DNA of 64,000 nt, taken from NCBI RefSeq assembly GCF_019972155.1, contig NZ_BOVL01000019.1, positions 351,877 to 415,876 on the forward strand, written 5' to 3'. Origin of the DNA: Bradyrhizobium sp. RD5-C2. Its GTDB lineage: Bacteria > Pseudomonadota > Alphaproteobacteria > Rhizobiales > Xanthobacteraceae. The notes beneath the pieces were generated by a model that did no database searches, was not told the origin of the DNA, and was given only the letters and a program-made list of their open reading frames with translations. A program made the translations under genes and the position numbers. This document shows positions 46,668-55,626 of the stretch, piece after piece. Positions within the stretch are counted from its first letter, which is position 1. The number at the start of each line of letters is the position of its first letter.

Positions 46668-47324
46668 CTATGCCGTGCGGCGCGTCAGGCCCTTGCTCTC
46701 CATGCGCCAGATCAGGAGGTCGATACGGTCCTGACCGAAGAATGGCTCGTTCTCGAACACGAAGGTCGGCACACCCCAATGGCCGGAGGCGGCGTGCGCG
46801 TCCTCGTTGCCCTTGATGACCGCTTCATAGCGATCGGGATCGGCCGCGATCGTCGCATCCATCGCCGCGAGATCGAAGCCGGCGGCATCGGCCGCTTGCG
46901 CCAGATGATCGCCCTCGTTCCAGCCCTTCACCGAGCCGTCCCACAGCATGCGGCTGATCGCGGCAGTGAAGGCGAGCGACCGCCCTTCGAGTTGCGCCGC
47001 GGCGCCGAGCCGGGTCAGGCGGTGGATGTAGGGCTGATGCGTGGCGACGTCGAGCGTCGTCATGTCCTGCACGATCGGGTCCGGGCGCGGAAAGCGGAAC
47101 GGGATACTCTCATGCTTGGCGACGCGGCTGGAATCGAGCACGACATAGCGGGCGAATTGCGGATTGGTCTTCTTGAAGAAGCCGGGCACGCGCACCGCGA
47201 GCGGATAGACCGGCCGCAAATTCACCGCGACATCGTAGTCGGCGACCATCTTCAACGTCTTCGGCAGCGCCAGATAGCTGTAGGGACTGCGGAACGAGAA
47301 GAACAGGTCGACCGACAAGGTCAT
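46668..47324 (-). CDS. DsbA-fold 2-hydroxychromene-2-carboxylate isomerase-like protein
   Basis: A 218-residue thioredoxin-fold kappa-class GST relative. The N-terminal DLFFSFRSPYSYLAL is the isomerase active-site helix, with Ser in place of the redox Cys-X-X-Cys, and GHWGVPTFVFENEPFFGQDR is the C-terminal signature. The family catalyses glutathione-dependent isomerisation in naphthalene-type catabolism, but many genomic members have unknown substrates. It follows the MATE exporter gene by 49 bp on the same strand. Confidence 0.86.
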   Translation of the reverse strand: MTLSVDLFFSFRSPYSYLALPKTLKMVADYDVAVNLRPVYPLAVRVPGFFKKTNPQFARYVVLDSSRVAKHESIPFRFPRPDPIVQDMTTLDVATHQPYIHRLTRLGAAAQLEGRSLAFTAAISRMLWDGSVKGWNEGDHLAQAADAAGFDLAAMDATIAADPDRYEAVIKGNEDAHAASGHWGVPTFVFENEPFFGQDRIDLLIWRMESKGLTRRTA

Positions 47325-47373
47325 GCGCTAGCCTCCGTTCGGTGTGATCTCATCGACCTTCATGCGGCAACCT

Positions 47374-48771
47374 TCATCCAACCAGTCTGCGTGCCAGCAG
47401 GCGGAAACGCAAGATCAGGAGGGTCGCATAGACCGCGGTGCCGAGCGACAGCCCGATCCAGACACCGGGGGCGTTGAGCCCGGCCCAGAAGGCCAGCGCA
47501 GAGGCCGACGCGAAGCCGATCAGCCAGTAGCTGATGACGGCGAACAGCAGCGGCACCTGGGTGTCGTTCATGCCGCGCAGCGCGCCGGCGGTGGTGGTCT
47601 GCACGCCGTCGGCGATGAAGAAGGTCGCGCCGATCAAGAGCAGCATCGCGGTGAGCTGCGCGGTGGCGTCGGAGGCCTCGCCAAGGAACAGGGCCGCGAT
47701 CTCGAAGCGCGCCAGGATCACCGCGAGCGTCATGACGCTCATGAAGACGCCGGCGAGCGCGATCGCGACGAAGCCGGCGCGCTGCACCGCGTCGGTGTCG
47801 CGGCGGCCGACCGCCTGGCCAACCCGCACGGTGGCGGCCATGCTGACGCCGAACGGCACCATGAACAGGATCGCCGCGATCTGCAGCGCGATCTGGTGCG
47901 CAGCCAGCGCCGTGGTGCTGATCAGCCCCATCAGCAGGCCGGCCGCGCCGAACAGGCCGTATTCCAGCAGGAACGCGATCGAGATCGGCGCGCCGACGGC
48001 AACGAGCTTGCCCATCAGCGGCCAGTCGATGCGCCAGACGCGGCTGAACACGTGATACTTGCGGAACGGGCGGCGCCGCGCCGCAAACCACACGCCGGCG
48101 AGGAAGGTGGCGAGATTGACGATCGTGGTCGCAAGTCCGGCGCCGAACATGCCGAGTTCAGGCATGCCCCATTTGCCGTAGAGCAGAAGATAGACCATCA
48201 GCGCATTGGCCGGGATCGCCGCGAGCGTGATCCACAGCACCGGCTCCGGCCGGTTCACCGCGCTCATGAAGCCCCGGATCGCGATGAACCACAGCGCCGG
48301 CAGGATGCCCCAGGCGAGCCCGAACAGATATTGCTGCGCCAGATGCGCGGTGGCCTGGGTCTGGCCGAGTGCGAGCAGGATGCGCTCGCCACGGAACGGC
48401 AGCGCCATCAGCGGCAGCACCATGAAGAACCCCGCCCACAGGCCGACGCGGAGTGCCCGCCGCATCACGCGCGGGTTGCGGGCGCCGAACGCCTGCGCGG
48501 CCAATGGCGAGACCGCGGACATCATGCCCATGCCGATGGTGAAGCTGACGAAATACACGGTGTGCGCCAGCGCCGCCGCGGCGACATTCTCGCTGCCGAG
48601 CCGGCCGATGAAGGCGAGATCGGTCGTCATCATCGCGATCTGCCCGAGCTGCGTCAGCGCAAGCGGCACGGCGAGCTTTAGCGTTTCGGCGAGCTCGGCC
48701 GTGAGCAGCTTGCGAGGTGGGACGACGGCCGCGCGCACCGCGGCCGGGTCGATCTTGTCGATGCAGGTCAT
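47374..48771 (-). CDS. MATE-family multidrug efflux transporter
   Basis: A 465-residue MOP-superfamily antiporter with twelve hydrophobic segments. Typical features: LKLAVPLALTQLGQIAMMTTD at the first helix, GASAVSPLAAQAFGA-type segment (VSPLAAQAFGARN) near 82, and a second repeat around GVSMAATVRVGQAVG near 268. It is NorM-like (Na+- or H+-coupled drug export). Probably cotranscribed with the isomerase-like gene. Confidence 0.93.
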   Translation of the reverse strand: MTCIDKIDPAAVRAAVVPPRKLLTAELAETLKLAVPLALTQLGQIAMMTTDLAFIGRLGSENVAAAALAHTVYFVSFTIGMGMMSAVSPLAAQAFGARNPRVMRRALRVGLWAGFFMVLPLMALPFRGERILLALGQTQATAHLAQQYLFGLAWGILPALWFIAIRGFMSAVNRPEPVLWITLAAIPANALMVYLLLYGKWGMPELGMFGAGLATTIVNLATFLAGVWFAARRRPFRKYHVFSRVWRIDWPLMGKLVAVGAPISIAFLLEYGLFGAAGLLMGLISTTALAAHQIALQIAAILFMVPFGVSMAATVRVGQAVGRRDTDAVQRAGFVAIALAGVFMSVMTLAVILARFEIAALFLGEASDATAQLTAMLLLIGATFFIADGVQTTTAGALRGMNDTQVPLLFAVISYWLIGFASASALAFWAGLNAPGVWIGLSLGTAVYATLLILRFRLLARRLVG

Positions 48772-48828
48772 GACGGCACGCTTAGCACGGCAAACCGGCC
48801 GGAAGGATGGCCAAGCTGCCGCAGGGAG

Positions 48829-50121
48829 CTACGATCGCGCAGGTATCCGCTTGATCTTGGCGCCGAGCGCGTTGAGCCGCTCGTCGATCCGCTCATAGCC
48901 GCGCTCGATCTGGTCGGCATTGTTGATGGTGGAGGTGCCGTTGGCGCACACCGCGGCGAGCAGCATCGCCATGCCGGCGCGGATGTCGGGCGAGTTCATC
49001 GGCGCGCCGCGCAGCCGGCTCGGTCCGGCCACGATCGCGCGATGCGGGTCGCAGAGCACGATGCGGCCGCCCATCGCGATCAAATTGTCGACGAAGAACA
49101 TCCGCGACTCGAACATCTTCTCGTGCATCAGGATGACGCCGTCGCACTGCGTCGCGGTGACGATCGCGATCGACATCAGGTCGGCCGGGAAGGCCGGCCA
49201 GGGCTGGTCCTCGAGCTTCGGCACATGGCCGCCGAAATCATCCTGGATCTTCATGGTCTGGTTCGACGGCACGACGAGGTCGTCGCCCTCGACGCCGCAG
49301 ACGATGCCGAGCCGCTCAAAGCCCATCCGGATCGAGCGCAAATGCTCGACGCCGGCGCGCGCGATGCGCAGCGGCGAGCGGGTCACCGCGGCAAGGCCGA
49401 TCAGCGATCCGACCTCGATATGGTCGGGCTGGATCGCGTAGGTCGTGCCGCCGAGCGTCGCCTGGCCGTGCACGACGATGGTGTTGGTGCCGATGCCTTC
49501 GATCTTCGCGCCAAGCGCGACCAGGAAATTGGCGAGGTCCTGCACATGCGGCTCGGAGGCCGCGTTGCGCAGATAGGTGGTGCCGCGGGCGGCGACGGCG
49601 GCGACCAGCGCGTTCTCCGTCGCGGTGACGCTGGGCTCGTCGAGGAACACATCAGCGCCCTTCAGGCGCGCAGCGCGGAATTCCAGACGGTGCGTCGCGG
49701 TGACCGTGGCGCCGAGTTGCTCGAAGGCCAGAAAATGCGTGTCGAGCCGGCGGCGGCCGATCACGTCGCCGCCGGGCGGCGGCAACGCGACCTCGCCGCA
49801 GCGGGCGAGCAGCGGACCCGCCAGCAGGATCGAGGCGCGGATGCGCGCGCACAGCGCCGGATCGAGATCGGCGGCGCGGATCTCCTTGGCATGGATCTGC
49901 AGCGTGTTGCGCTCGGTCCATTCGGCGCTGGCGCCGACCGAACGACACAGCTCGACCAGCGTTTCGGTGTCGCGAATGCGCGGCACGTTGGTCAGCGTGA
50001 CCGGATGCTCGGTGAGCAGGGCAGCTGCAATGATCGGCAGCGCGGAGTTCTTGTTGCCCGACGGCTCGATGGTGCCCGAAAGGCGGCGGCCGCCTTCGAC
50101 GATGTATTGGATCGGCGGCAC
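48829..50121 (-). CDS. murA: UDP-N-acetylglucosamine 1-carboxyvinyltransferase MurA (Asp-type active site)
   Basis: A 430-residue EPSP-synthase-fold enzyme for the first committed step of peptidoglycan synthesis. Identified by SGNKNSALPI at residues 21-30 (UDP-GlcNAc site), the 118-123 loop, and the C-terminal PDIRAGMAMLLAA. The loop reads PPPGGDVIGRRRLDTH with Asp at residue 119 (codon GAC, 49765-49767), where E. coli MurA has Cys115. That change gives fosfomycin insensitivity in mycobacterial, chlamydial and Borrelia MurA. The gene is leftward, between the MATE gene and gyrB. Confidence 0.92.
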   Translation of the reverse strand: MPPIQYIVEGGRRLSGTIEPSGNKNSALPIIAAALLTEHPVTLTNVPRIRDTETLVELCRSVGASAEWTERNTLQIHAKEIRAADLDPALCARIRASILLAGPLLARCGEVALPPPGGDVIGRRRLDTHFLAFEQLGATVTATHRLEFRAARLKGADVFLDEPSVTATENALVAAVAARGTTYLRNAASEPHVQDLANFLVALGAKIEGIGTNTIVVHGQATLGGTTYAIQPDHIEVGSLIGLAAVTRSPLRIARAGVEHLRSIRMGFERLGIVCGVEGDDLVVPSNQTMKIQDDFGGHVPKLEDQPWPAFPADLMSIAIVTATQCDGVILMHEKMFESRMFFVDNLIAMGGRIVLCDPHRAIVAGPSRLRGAPMNSPDIRAGMAMLLAAVCANGTSTINNADQIERGYERIDERLNALGAKIKRIPARS

Positions 50122-50350
50122 GCGGAATGTCCCCTAACGCATCATCCAGACTTGGATGCAGACTTGGATTTGAACTTGGCCATGTGAAATTCCGCAACGG
50201 AATCAATGGCTGTCCGGCACCGTAACACAACTCCCGGCGCAGCTTCCACACGAAAGGTAGCCGCGCGACGGTGCCGATCGCCTTGTCACGGACACGTCAC
50301 TCTCGCCGAGCCATCGCGTCGGAAGCCGCATGGCCGCCGGGAGCAGGTCG

Positions 50351-52786
50351 TCAGATGTCGATGGTGGCGCTGAGCGAATTTTCCTGGATGAAGTCGCGGC
50401 GCGGCTCGACCACGTCGCCCATCAGCTTGGTGAAGATGTCGTCGGCCTCGTCGACCTCCTTGATCTTCACCTGGAGCAGCGAGCGCGCCTCGGTATCCAG
50501 CGTGGTCTCCCACAGTTGCTCCGGATTCATCTCGCCGAGACCTTTGTAGCGCTGCAGCGAGACGCCCTTGCGGGCGGCATCCGTCACCGCCTCGAACAGG
50601 TCGATCGGGCCGTGAATGGTCTGCTCGGCATCCTTGCGCCGGAGCTTGCCGGCCCGCACGTAGATCTCCTGCAGCCTGGTCGCATACTCGTCGAGCTTGC
50701 GTGCATCGGCCGAGCCGAGAAACGCGTCGTCGATCACAGCCACTTCCTTGACGCCGCGCACGGTGCGCTCGAACTGGAAGCCCTGGCCTTCCGTGAACGT
50801 GCCGATCCAGCCGCGCTCGACTTCGTCGGCAACCGCGTCCAGCCGCTTGGCGATGTAATCGGCCGCGGAGTTGGCAGTCGCGATATCGCTGGTGATTTTC
50901 GGGGTCAGCACGCCCGCGATCGCGGCCTGCTCGATCACCGCGCGGTTATAGCGGCTGTGCAGGTTGCGCAGCACGGAGCGGATCGTCCGGGCGTCTTCGA
51001 CCAGCGACAGCAAGTCACGGCCCGAGCGGTCTTCGCCGGAGGCCGGCTTGAAGACACATTCGTCGAGCCCGGTCGAGATCAGATAATCCTCGAGCGCGCG
51101 CTCGTCCTTCAGATATTGCTCGGACTTGCCGCGCGAGACCTTATAGAGCGGCGGCTGGGCGATATAGAGAAAGCCGCCGTCGATGATCGAGCGCATCTGG
51201 CGATAGAAGAAGGTCAGCAGCAGCGTGCGGATATGGGCGCCGTCGACGTCGGCGTCGGTCATCACGATGATCTTGTGATAGCGCAGCTTTTCGACCGAGA
51301 AATCGTCGCTGATGCCGGTGCCGAGCGCGGTGATCAGCGTGCCGATCTGCTCCGACGACAGCATCTTGTCGGGGCGCACGCGCTCGACATTGAGGATCTT
51401 GCCGCGCAGCGGCAGCACCGCCTGGAATTCGCGGTTGCGGCCCTGCTTGGCGCTGCCGCCTGCCGAGTCACCCTCGACGATGAACAGTTCGGACTTCGCC
51501 GGATCCTTCTCCTGGCAGTCGGCGAGCTTGCCGGGGAGCGAGGAGACGCTGAGCGGGTTCTTGCGGGTCAGCTCGCGCGCCTTGCGCGCAGCCTCGCGGG
51601 CTGCGGCCGCCTGGATCACCTTGCCGACGATTTCCTTGGCTTCCTTCGGATTCTCTTCGAACCAGGCTGCCAGCGCCTCGTTGAGGACGTTCTCGACCAC
51701 CGGTCGAACCTCCGAGGACACCAGCTTGTCCTTGGTCTGCGACGAGAACTTCGGATCGGGCACCTTCACCGACAGCACCGCGGTGAGGCCTTCGCGGCAA
51801 TCGTCACCGGTCAGCGCGATCTTTTCCTTCTTCGCATTGGCCTCGGCATAGCCGTTGACCTGGCGCGTCAGCGCGCCGCGGAAGCCGGCCAGATGGGTGC
51901 CGCCGTCGCGCTGCGGGATGTTGTTGGTGAAGCACAGCACGTTCTCGTGGTAGCTATCGTTCCACCACAGCGCGGCTTCGACGCCGATGCCGTTGGCTTC
52001 CGCGCGCACCATGATCGGCGCCGGCACGATCGCCTTCTTGTTGCGGTCGAGATATTTGACGAATTCCTCGACGCCGCCGGAATAGTACATCTCCTCGCGC
52101 TTCTCGACCGCGTGGCGCATGTCGGACAGCACGATGTGGACGCCGGAATTGAGGAAGGCGAGCTCGCGCAGCCGGTGCTCGAGCGTCGCGAAATCATATT
52201 CGATGTTCTTGAAGGTCCCGGGCGAGGCGAGGAAGGTGACCTCGGTGCCGCGTTTGCCCGGTGCATCGCCGACCACCTTGAGCGGCGCCACGGCATCGCC
52301 GTGCGCGAATTCGATGTAGTGCTCCTTGTCGTCGCGCCAGATCCGCAGGCCCAGCTTGCTCGACAGCGCGTTGACCACGGAGACGCCGACGCCGTGCAGA
52401 CCTCCGGAGACCTTGTAGGAGTTCTGGTCGAACTTTCCGCCGGCGTGCAGCTGGGTCATGATGACCTCGGCCGCGGAGACGCCTTCGCCCTTGTGGATGT
52501 CGACCGGAATGCCGCGGCCGTCGTCGTAGACGGTGACGGAATTGTCGGCATTGAGGGTGACCAGGACGCGGCTCGCATGGCCCGCCAGCGCCTCGTCGAT
52601 CGCGTTGTCGACGACCTCGTAGACCATGTGATGCAGGCCGGACCCGTCATCGGTGTCGCCGATATACATGCCGGGCCGCTTGCGGACAGCGTCAAGGCCC
52701 TTCAGCACCCGGATCGATTCCGCACCATATTCGGCCGGAACGGGATGCTCAGATTCGGCAGGGGTCTGCCGGGCAGGTTCAGTCAT
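50351..52786 (-). CDS. gyrB: DNA gyrase subunit B
   Basis: An 811-residue type IIA topoisomerase subunit. The GHKL ATPase has EVVDNAIDEAL near 60, DGRGIPVDIHKGE near 87 and HGVGVSVVNAL near 132; the TOPRIM domain has EGDSAGGSAKQGR near 437 and PLRGKILNVE shortly after; the Asp-x-Asp of TOPRIM is in MTDADVDGAHI near 510. The C-terminal GyrB domain is complete. It lies between murA and recF, all leftward, but the 229-bp upstream gap with clustered GANTC sites suggests its own promoter. Confidence 0.97.
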   Translation of the reverse strand: MTEPARQTPAESEHPVPAEYGAESIRVLKGLDAVRKRPGMYIGDTDDGSGLHHMVYEVVDNAIDEALAGHASRVLVTLNADNSVTVYDDGRGIPVDIHKGEGVSAAEVIMTQLHAGGKFDQNSYKVSGGLHGVGVSVVNALSSKLGLRIWRDDKEHYIEFAHGDAVAPLKVVGDAPGKRGTEVTFLASPGTFKNIEYDFATLEHRLRELAFLNSGVHIVLSDMRHAVEKREEMYYSGGVEEFVKYLDRNKKAIVPAPIMVRAEANGIGVEAALWWNDSYHENVLCFTNNIPQRDGGTHLAGFRGALTRQVNGYAEANAKKEKIALTGDDCREGLTAVLSVKVPDPKFSSQTKDKLVSSEVRPVVENVLNEALAAWFEENPKEAKEIVGKVIQAAAAREAARKARELTRKNPLSVSSLPGKLADCQEKDPAKSELFIVEGDSAGGSAKQGRNREFQAVLPLRGKILNVERVRPDKMLSSEQIGTLITALGTGISDDFSVEKLRYHKIIVMTDADVDGAHIRTLLLTFFYRQMRSIIDGGFLYIAQPPLYKVSRGKSEQYLKDERALEDYLISTGLDECVFKPASGEDRSGRDLLSLVEDARTIRSVLRNLHSRYNRAVIEQAAIAGVLTPKITSDIATANSAADYIAKRLDAVADEVERGWIGTFTEGQGFQFERTVRGVKEVAVIDDAFLGSADARKLDEYATRLQEIYVRAGKLRRKDAEQTIHGPIDLFEAVTDAARKGVSLQRYKGLGEMNPEQLWETTLDTEARSLLQVKIKEVDEADDIFTKLMGDVVEPRRDFIQENSLSATIDI

Positions 52787-53045
52787 GTGAGGCCTTCGAG
52801 GATGTCCCGAATCAGCTGCACAAAATGAGGCGCTGATTCCGCTATTTGTGCCATGAAAGAGCAGTTGCGCCTAGCGCAAAGTCTCCGTCTACAAACTATT
52901 GAATAAATAGGATTTTTTCGGCCTGTTTCAAGGCGCTCAAAGGCCGATTCCGGAGGCTCTGAAAAGCCCGATTCGAAGGCGGATTCGAGGCCCTTTCGGA
53001 GACGATTCCGCGTGCTTAGCCGCGCCGTGTGGCGCGGCCGGATTC
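52716..53045. promoter_or_regulatory. GANTC-rich region around the gyrB start
   Basis: Nine GANTC sites (starting 52716, 52752, 52809, 52835, 52946, 52970, 52982, 53004, 53041) fall in 330 bp, against about one expected at 65% GC. Most lie in the 229-bp gap upstream of gyrB. Part of the cluster is an imperfect repeat of GGC-GATTC-type units (52942-52990). An AT-rich stretch (52894-52919) is a possible promoter core. Confidence 0.55.
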
Positions 53046-54152
53046 GACGTCGAAAATCTCTCCCGTCGGGCCGATATCGACGAAGGCAGCAGGGTCGGCG
53101 CCGGTCATCCAGACCTGGGCGCCGAGCTTGGCGAGCTCCTCGAACAGCGCCTTGCGCCTGTTGGGGTCGAGATGGGCGACGACCTCGTCGAGCAGCAGCA
53201 GCGGCACGATACCGGTCATCTCCGCGACCATCGTGGCATGCGCCAGCACCAGCCCGATCAAGAGCGCCTTCTGCTCGCCGGTCGAGGCGTCGCGCGCCGG
53301 CATGCTCTTCGGCGCGTAGATCACCTGCAGATCGGTCAGATGCGGTCCGTCCAGCGTGCGCCCGGCGGCGGCGTCGCGCGGCCGGCTGGCGCGCAGAATC
53401 TCGCGGTAGCGGTCCTCCACCGCGGTCGCGGGCTCCTGCAGCAGCGCGCTCTCCATCCAGCCGTCGAGCATGATCTCGGCGGACGGGAAGGCCGACGCCG
53501 CGCCGCGCTCGCGCAGCATCGCAGCGAGCTTGGCGGCGGTCTGGCCGCGCGATGCGGCGACCGCGACCGCAAGCTCGGCGGTCTCGCGCTCGATCGCATC
53601 ACACCAATGGTCGTCGTAGTTGCGCACCTCGAGCAGCCGGTTGCGCGAGCGCAGCGAGCGCTCCAGCGCCGAGACCCGGCTGGAATGCTCGGAATCGATC
53701 GCCAGCACCAGGCGGTCGAAGAAGCGCCGCCGTTCGGACGCTGCGCCCATGAACAGCCCGTCCATCGCCGGCGTCAGCCACACCATGCGCAGATGGTCGC
53801 CAAACGCGGTCGCGGACCCGACCGGTTCGCGATCGATGCGGCAGCGCCGGCTGTTGCTCGCCTCGCCGGTCGGCGGATCGATGCCGGTGCCGAGTGTGGC
53901 GAGGCCGAGCGCGCCCTCGACTTCGGCCGAGACCGCCCAGGAGCCGTCGCCGTGATTATCGGCGATGTCCTCCAGGGTCGCGCGGCGCAGGCCGCGGCCC
54001 GGCGACAGGAACGAGACCGCCTCCATGCAATTGGTCTTGCCGGCGCCGTTCGGCCCGACCAGCACCACCATGTCGCCCGCGACCTGCAGCGTCGCCGCCC
54101 GGTAATTGCGGAAATGCGTCAGCGACAGGCGATGAATGCGGGACGGGGTCAT
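53016..54152 (-). CDS. recF: DNA replication and repair protein RecF
   Basis: A 378-residue SMC/ABC-type ATPase that loads RecA at gaps. Walker A is VGPNGAGKT at residues 32-40, preceded by LTHFRNYR (12-18), the conserved N-terminal signature. The ABC signature and Walker B are ASTGEQKALLIGL near 287 and LLLLDEVVAHLD near 317. Order dnaA-dnaN-recF-gyrB is conserved. A 75-bp gap follows dnaN. Confidence 0.95.
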   Translation of the reverse strand: MTPSRIHRLSLTHFRNYRAATLQVAGDMVVLVGPNGAGKTNCMEAVSFLSPGRGLRRATLEDIADNHGDGSWAVSAEVEGALGLATLGTGIDPPTGEASNSRRCRIDREPVGSATAFGDHLRMVWLTPAMDGLFMGAASERRRFFDRLVLAIDSEHSSRVSALERSLRSRNRLLEVRNYDDHWCDAIERETAELAVAVAASRGQTAAKLAAMLRERGAASAFPSAEIMLDGWMESALLQEPATAVEDRYREILRASRPRDAAAGRTLDGPHLTDLQVIYAPKSMPARDASTGEQKALLIGLVLAHATMVAEMTGIVPLLLLDEVVAHLDPNRRKALFEELAKLGAQVWMTGADPAAFVDIGPTGEIFDVESGRATRRG

Positions 54153-54227
54153 CTCAGCTCGTCATTGCCGGGCAGTCGTGCCCAGCCACGACGCTATCTA
54201 GTGCCAATGCGCGCCAAGAGAAGTGCG

Positions 54228-55346
54228 TCACACCCGCATTGGCATCAGCACGTAGAGCGCGCCTTTGCTGTCGCGGTCCTGCACCAGGGTCGGCGAGCCG
54301 GGATCGGCGAGCTTCAGCACCGCGACCTCGCCCTCGATCTGGGCGGCGATGTCGAGCAGATAGCGCGAGTTGAAACCGATATCGAGTGCATCGGAGGCGT
54401 ACTCGACCTCGATCTCTTCGGTGGCGCTGCCGGAATCCGGGTTGGTGACCGAGAGCACCAGCTTGCCGGCGGACAGAGCCAGCTTCACCGCGCGGCCGCG
54501 TTCGCTGGAAATGGTCGAGACGCGGTCGACGGCGGCCTCGAAATCCTTCTTGTCGACCACCAGTTCCTTGTCGTTGTTCTGCGGAATGACGCGGCCATAG
54601 TCCGGGAAGGTGCCGTCGATCAGCTTCGAGGTCAGCACCACATTGCCGAGCGTGAAGCGGATCTTGCCGTCCGACAGTTCGATCGAGATCTCTGCGTCGT
54701 CACCCTCGATCAGCCGCTGCACCTCGCCGACGGTCTTGCGCGGGACGATCACGCCGGGCATGCCGGTCGCGCCCTTGGGCAGCGCGAGGTCGATCTGCGC
54801 CAGACGATGGCCGTCGGTCGCAACCCCGCGCAGGGTCGCCGCCTTGGCGTTGCCGGCGGCGTGCAGATAGATGCCGTTGAGGTAATAGCGGGTCTCTTCG
54901 GTCGAGATCGCAAACTGGGTGCGGTCGATCAGCCGCTTGATGTCGGAGGCCGGCAGCGAGAACGAATGCGTCATATCGCCGGCGGCAAGGCCCGGGAAAT
55001 CGCTTTCGGGCAGCGTCTGTAACGTGAAGCGCGAGCGGCCGGCGCGCACCGCGAGCACCGAGCGGTCGCCGTCGGCCTCCAGCACGATCTGCGAGCCGTC
55101 GGGCAGCTTGCGGACGATGTCATAGAACATGTGCGCCGGCACCGTGGTCGAGCCGGCGGTTCCGGTCTCGGCCGGCAGCGTCTCCGTCACCTCGAGATCG
55201 AGGTCGGTCGCCTTCAGCGACAATTTGGCGCCCTCGGCGCGGATCAGCACGTTGCCGAGGATCGGGATGGTGTTGCGGCGCTCGACCACGCGGTGAACGT
55301 GACCCAGCGATTTCAGGAGTTGCGCGCGCTCGACGGTGACCTTCAT
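54228..55346 (-). CDS. dnaN: DNA polymerase III sliding clamp (beta subunit)
   Basis: A 372-residue clamp of three repeated domains. It begins MKVTVERAQLLKSLGHV, the usual start, and ends with VLMPMRV, the conserved C-terminal strand involved in partner binding. The FAIS-type region (DRTQFAISTEETRYYLNG) near 143 opens domain 2. It sits between recF and dnaA. A 280-bp gap with a terminator lies before dnaA, so dnaN probably has its own promoter too. Confidence 0.97.
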   Translation of the reverse strand: MKVTVERAQLLKSLGHVHRVVERRNTIPILGNVLIRAEGAKLSLKATDLDLEVTETLPAETGTAGSTTVPAHMFYDIVRKLPDGSQIVLEADGDRSVLAVRAGRSRFTLQTLPESDFPGLAAGDMTHSFSLPASDIKRLIDRTQFAISTEETRYYLNGIYLHAAGNAKAATLRGVATDGHRLAQIDLALPKGATGMPGVIVPRKTVGEVQRLIEGDDAEISIELSDGKIRFTLGNVVLTSKLIDGTFPDYGRVIPQNNDKELVVDKKDFEAAVDRVSTISSERGRAVKLALSAGKLVLSVTNPDSGSATEEIEVEYASDALDIGFNSRYLLDIAAQIEGEVAVLKLADPGSPTLVQDRDSKGALYVLMPMRV

Positions 55347-55543
55347 TGCAATACCCGCCAGATCCCTCAGATGGAAAAGCCGGGCGGCCGTTCAGGGCAG
55401 CACCGCGGCATTGGAAACCCGATAAGCCGGATCAATACCGGATTTGATCAAACCCACGGGGGGACCGCAAGGTGGCGCGGATGGGCCGCCGGTGCAAGGG
55501 AGACGGGCCAGAAACGGGCCCCGTTCCCCACGTTTTGGGCCGG

Positions 55544-55583
55544 AAAAAAGTTTAGCCCTCCCCTCTTGATAAAGGAGAGGGCT
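55544..55583 (-). terminator. Intrinsic terminator downstream of dnaA
   Basis: Stem AGCCCTC (55583-55577 on the minus strand) with GAGGGCT (55560-55554), extendable by several pairs around an ATAAA-side loop. It is followed on the minus strand by a U-run encoded by AAAAAA (55544-55549). It lies 44 bp past the dnaA stop and separates dnaA from dnaN. Confidence 0.8.
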
Positions 55584-55626
55584 ATGGAACGAGCCGGCCA
55601 GATGAGGCGGTCTTATGCCTGCAGTC

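Noticed and set aside
50330..52828. 832-residue rightward open frame opposite gyrB
   Set aside because: It mirrors gyrB almost exactly and has the composition of an antisense shadow frame.
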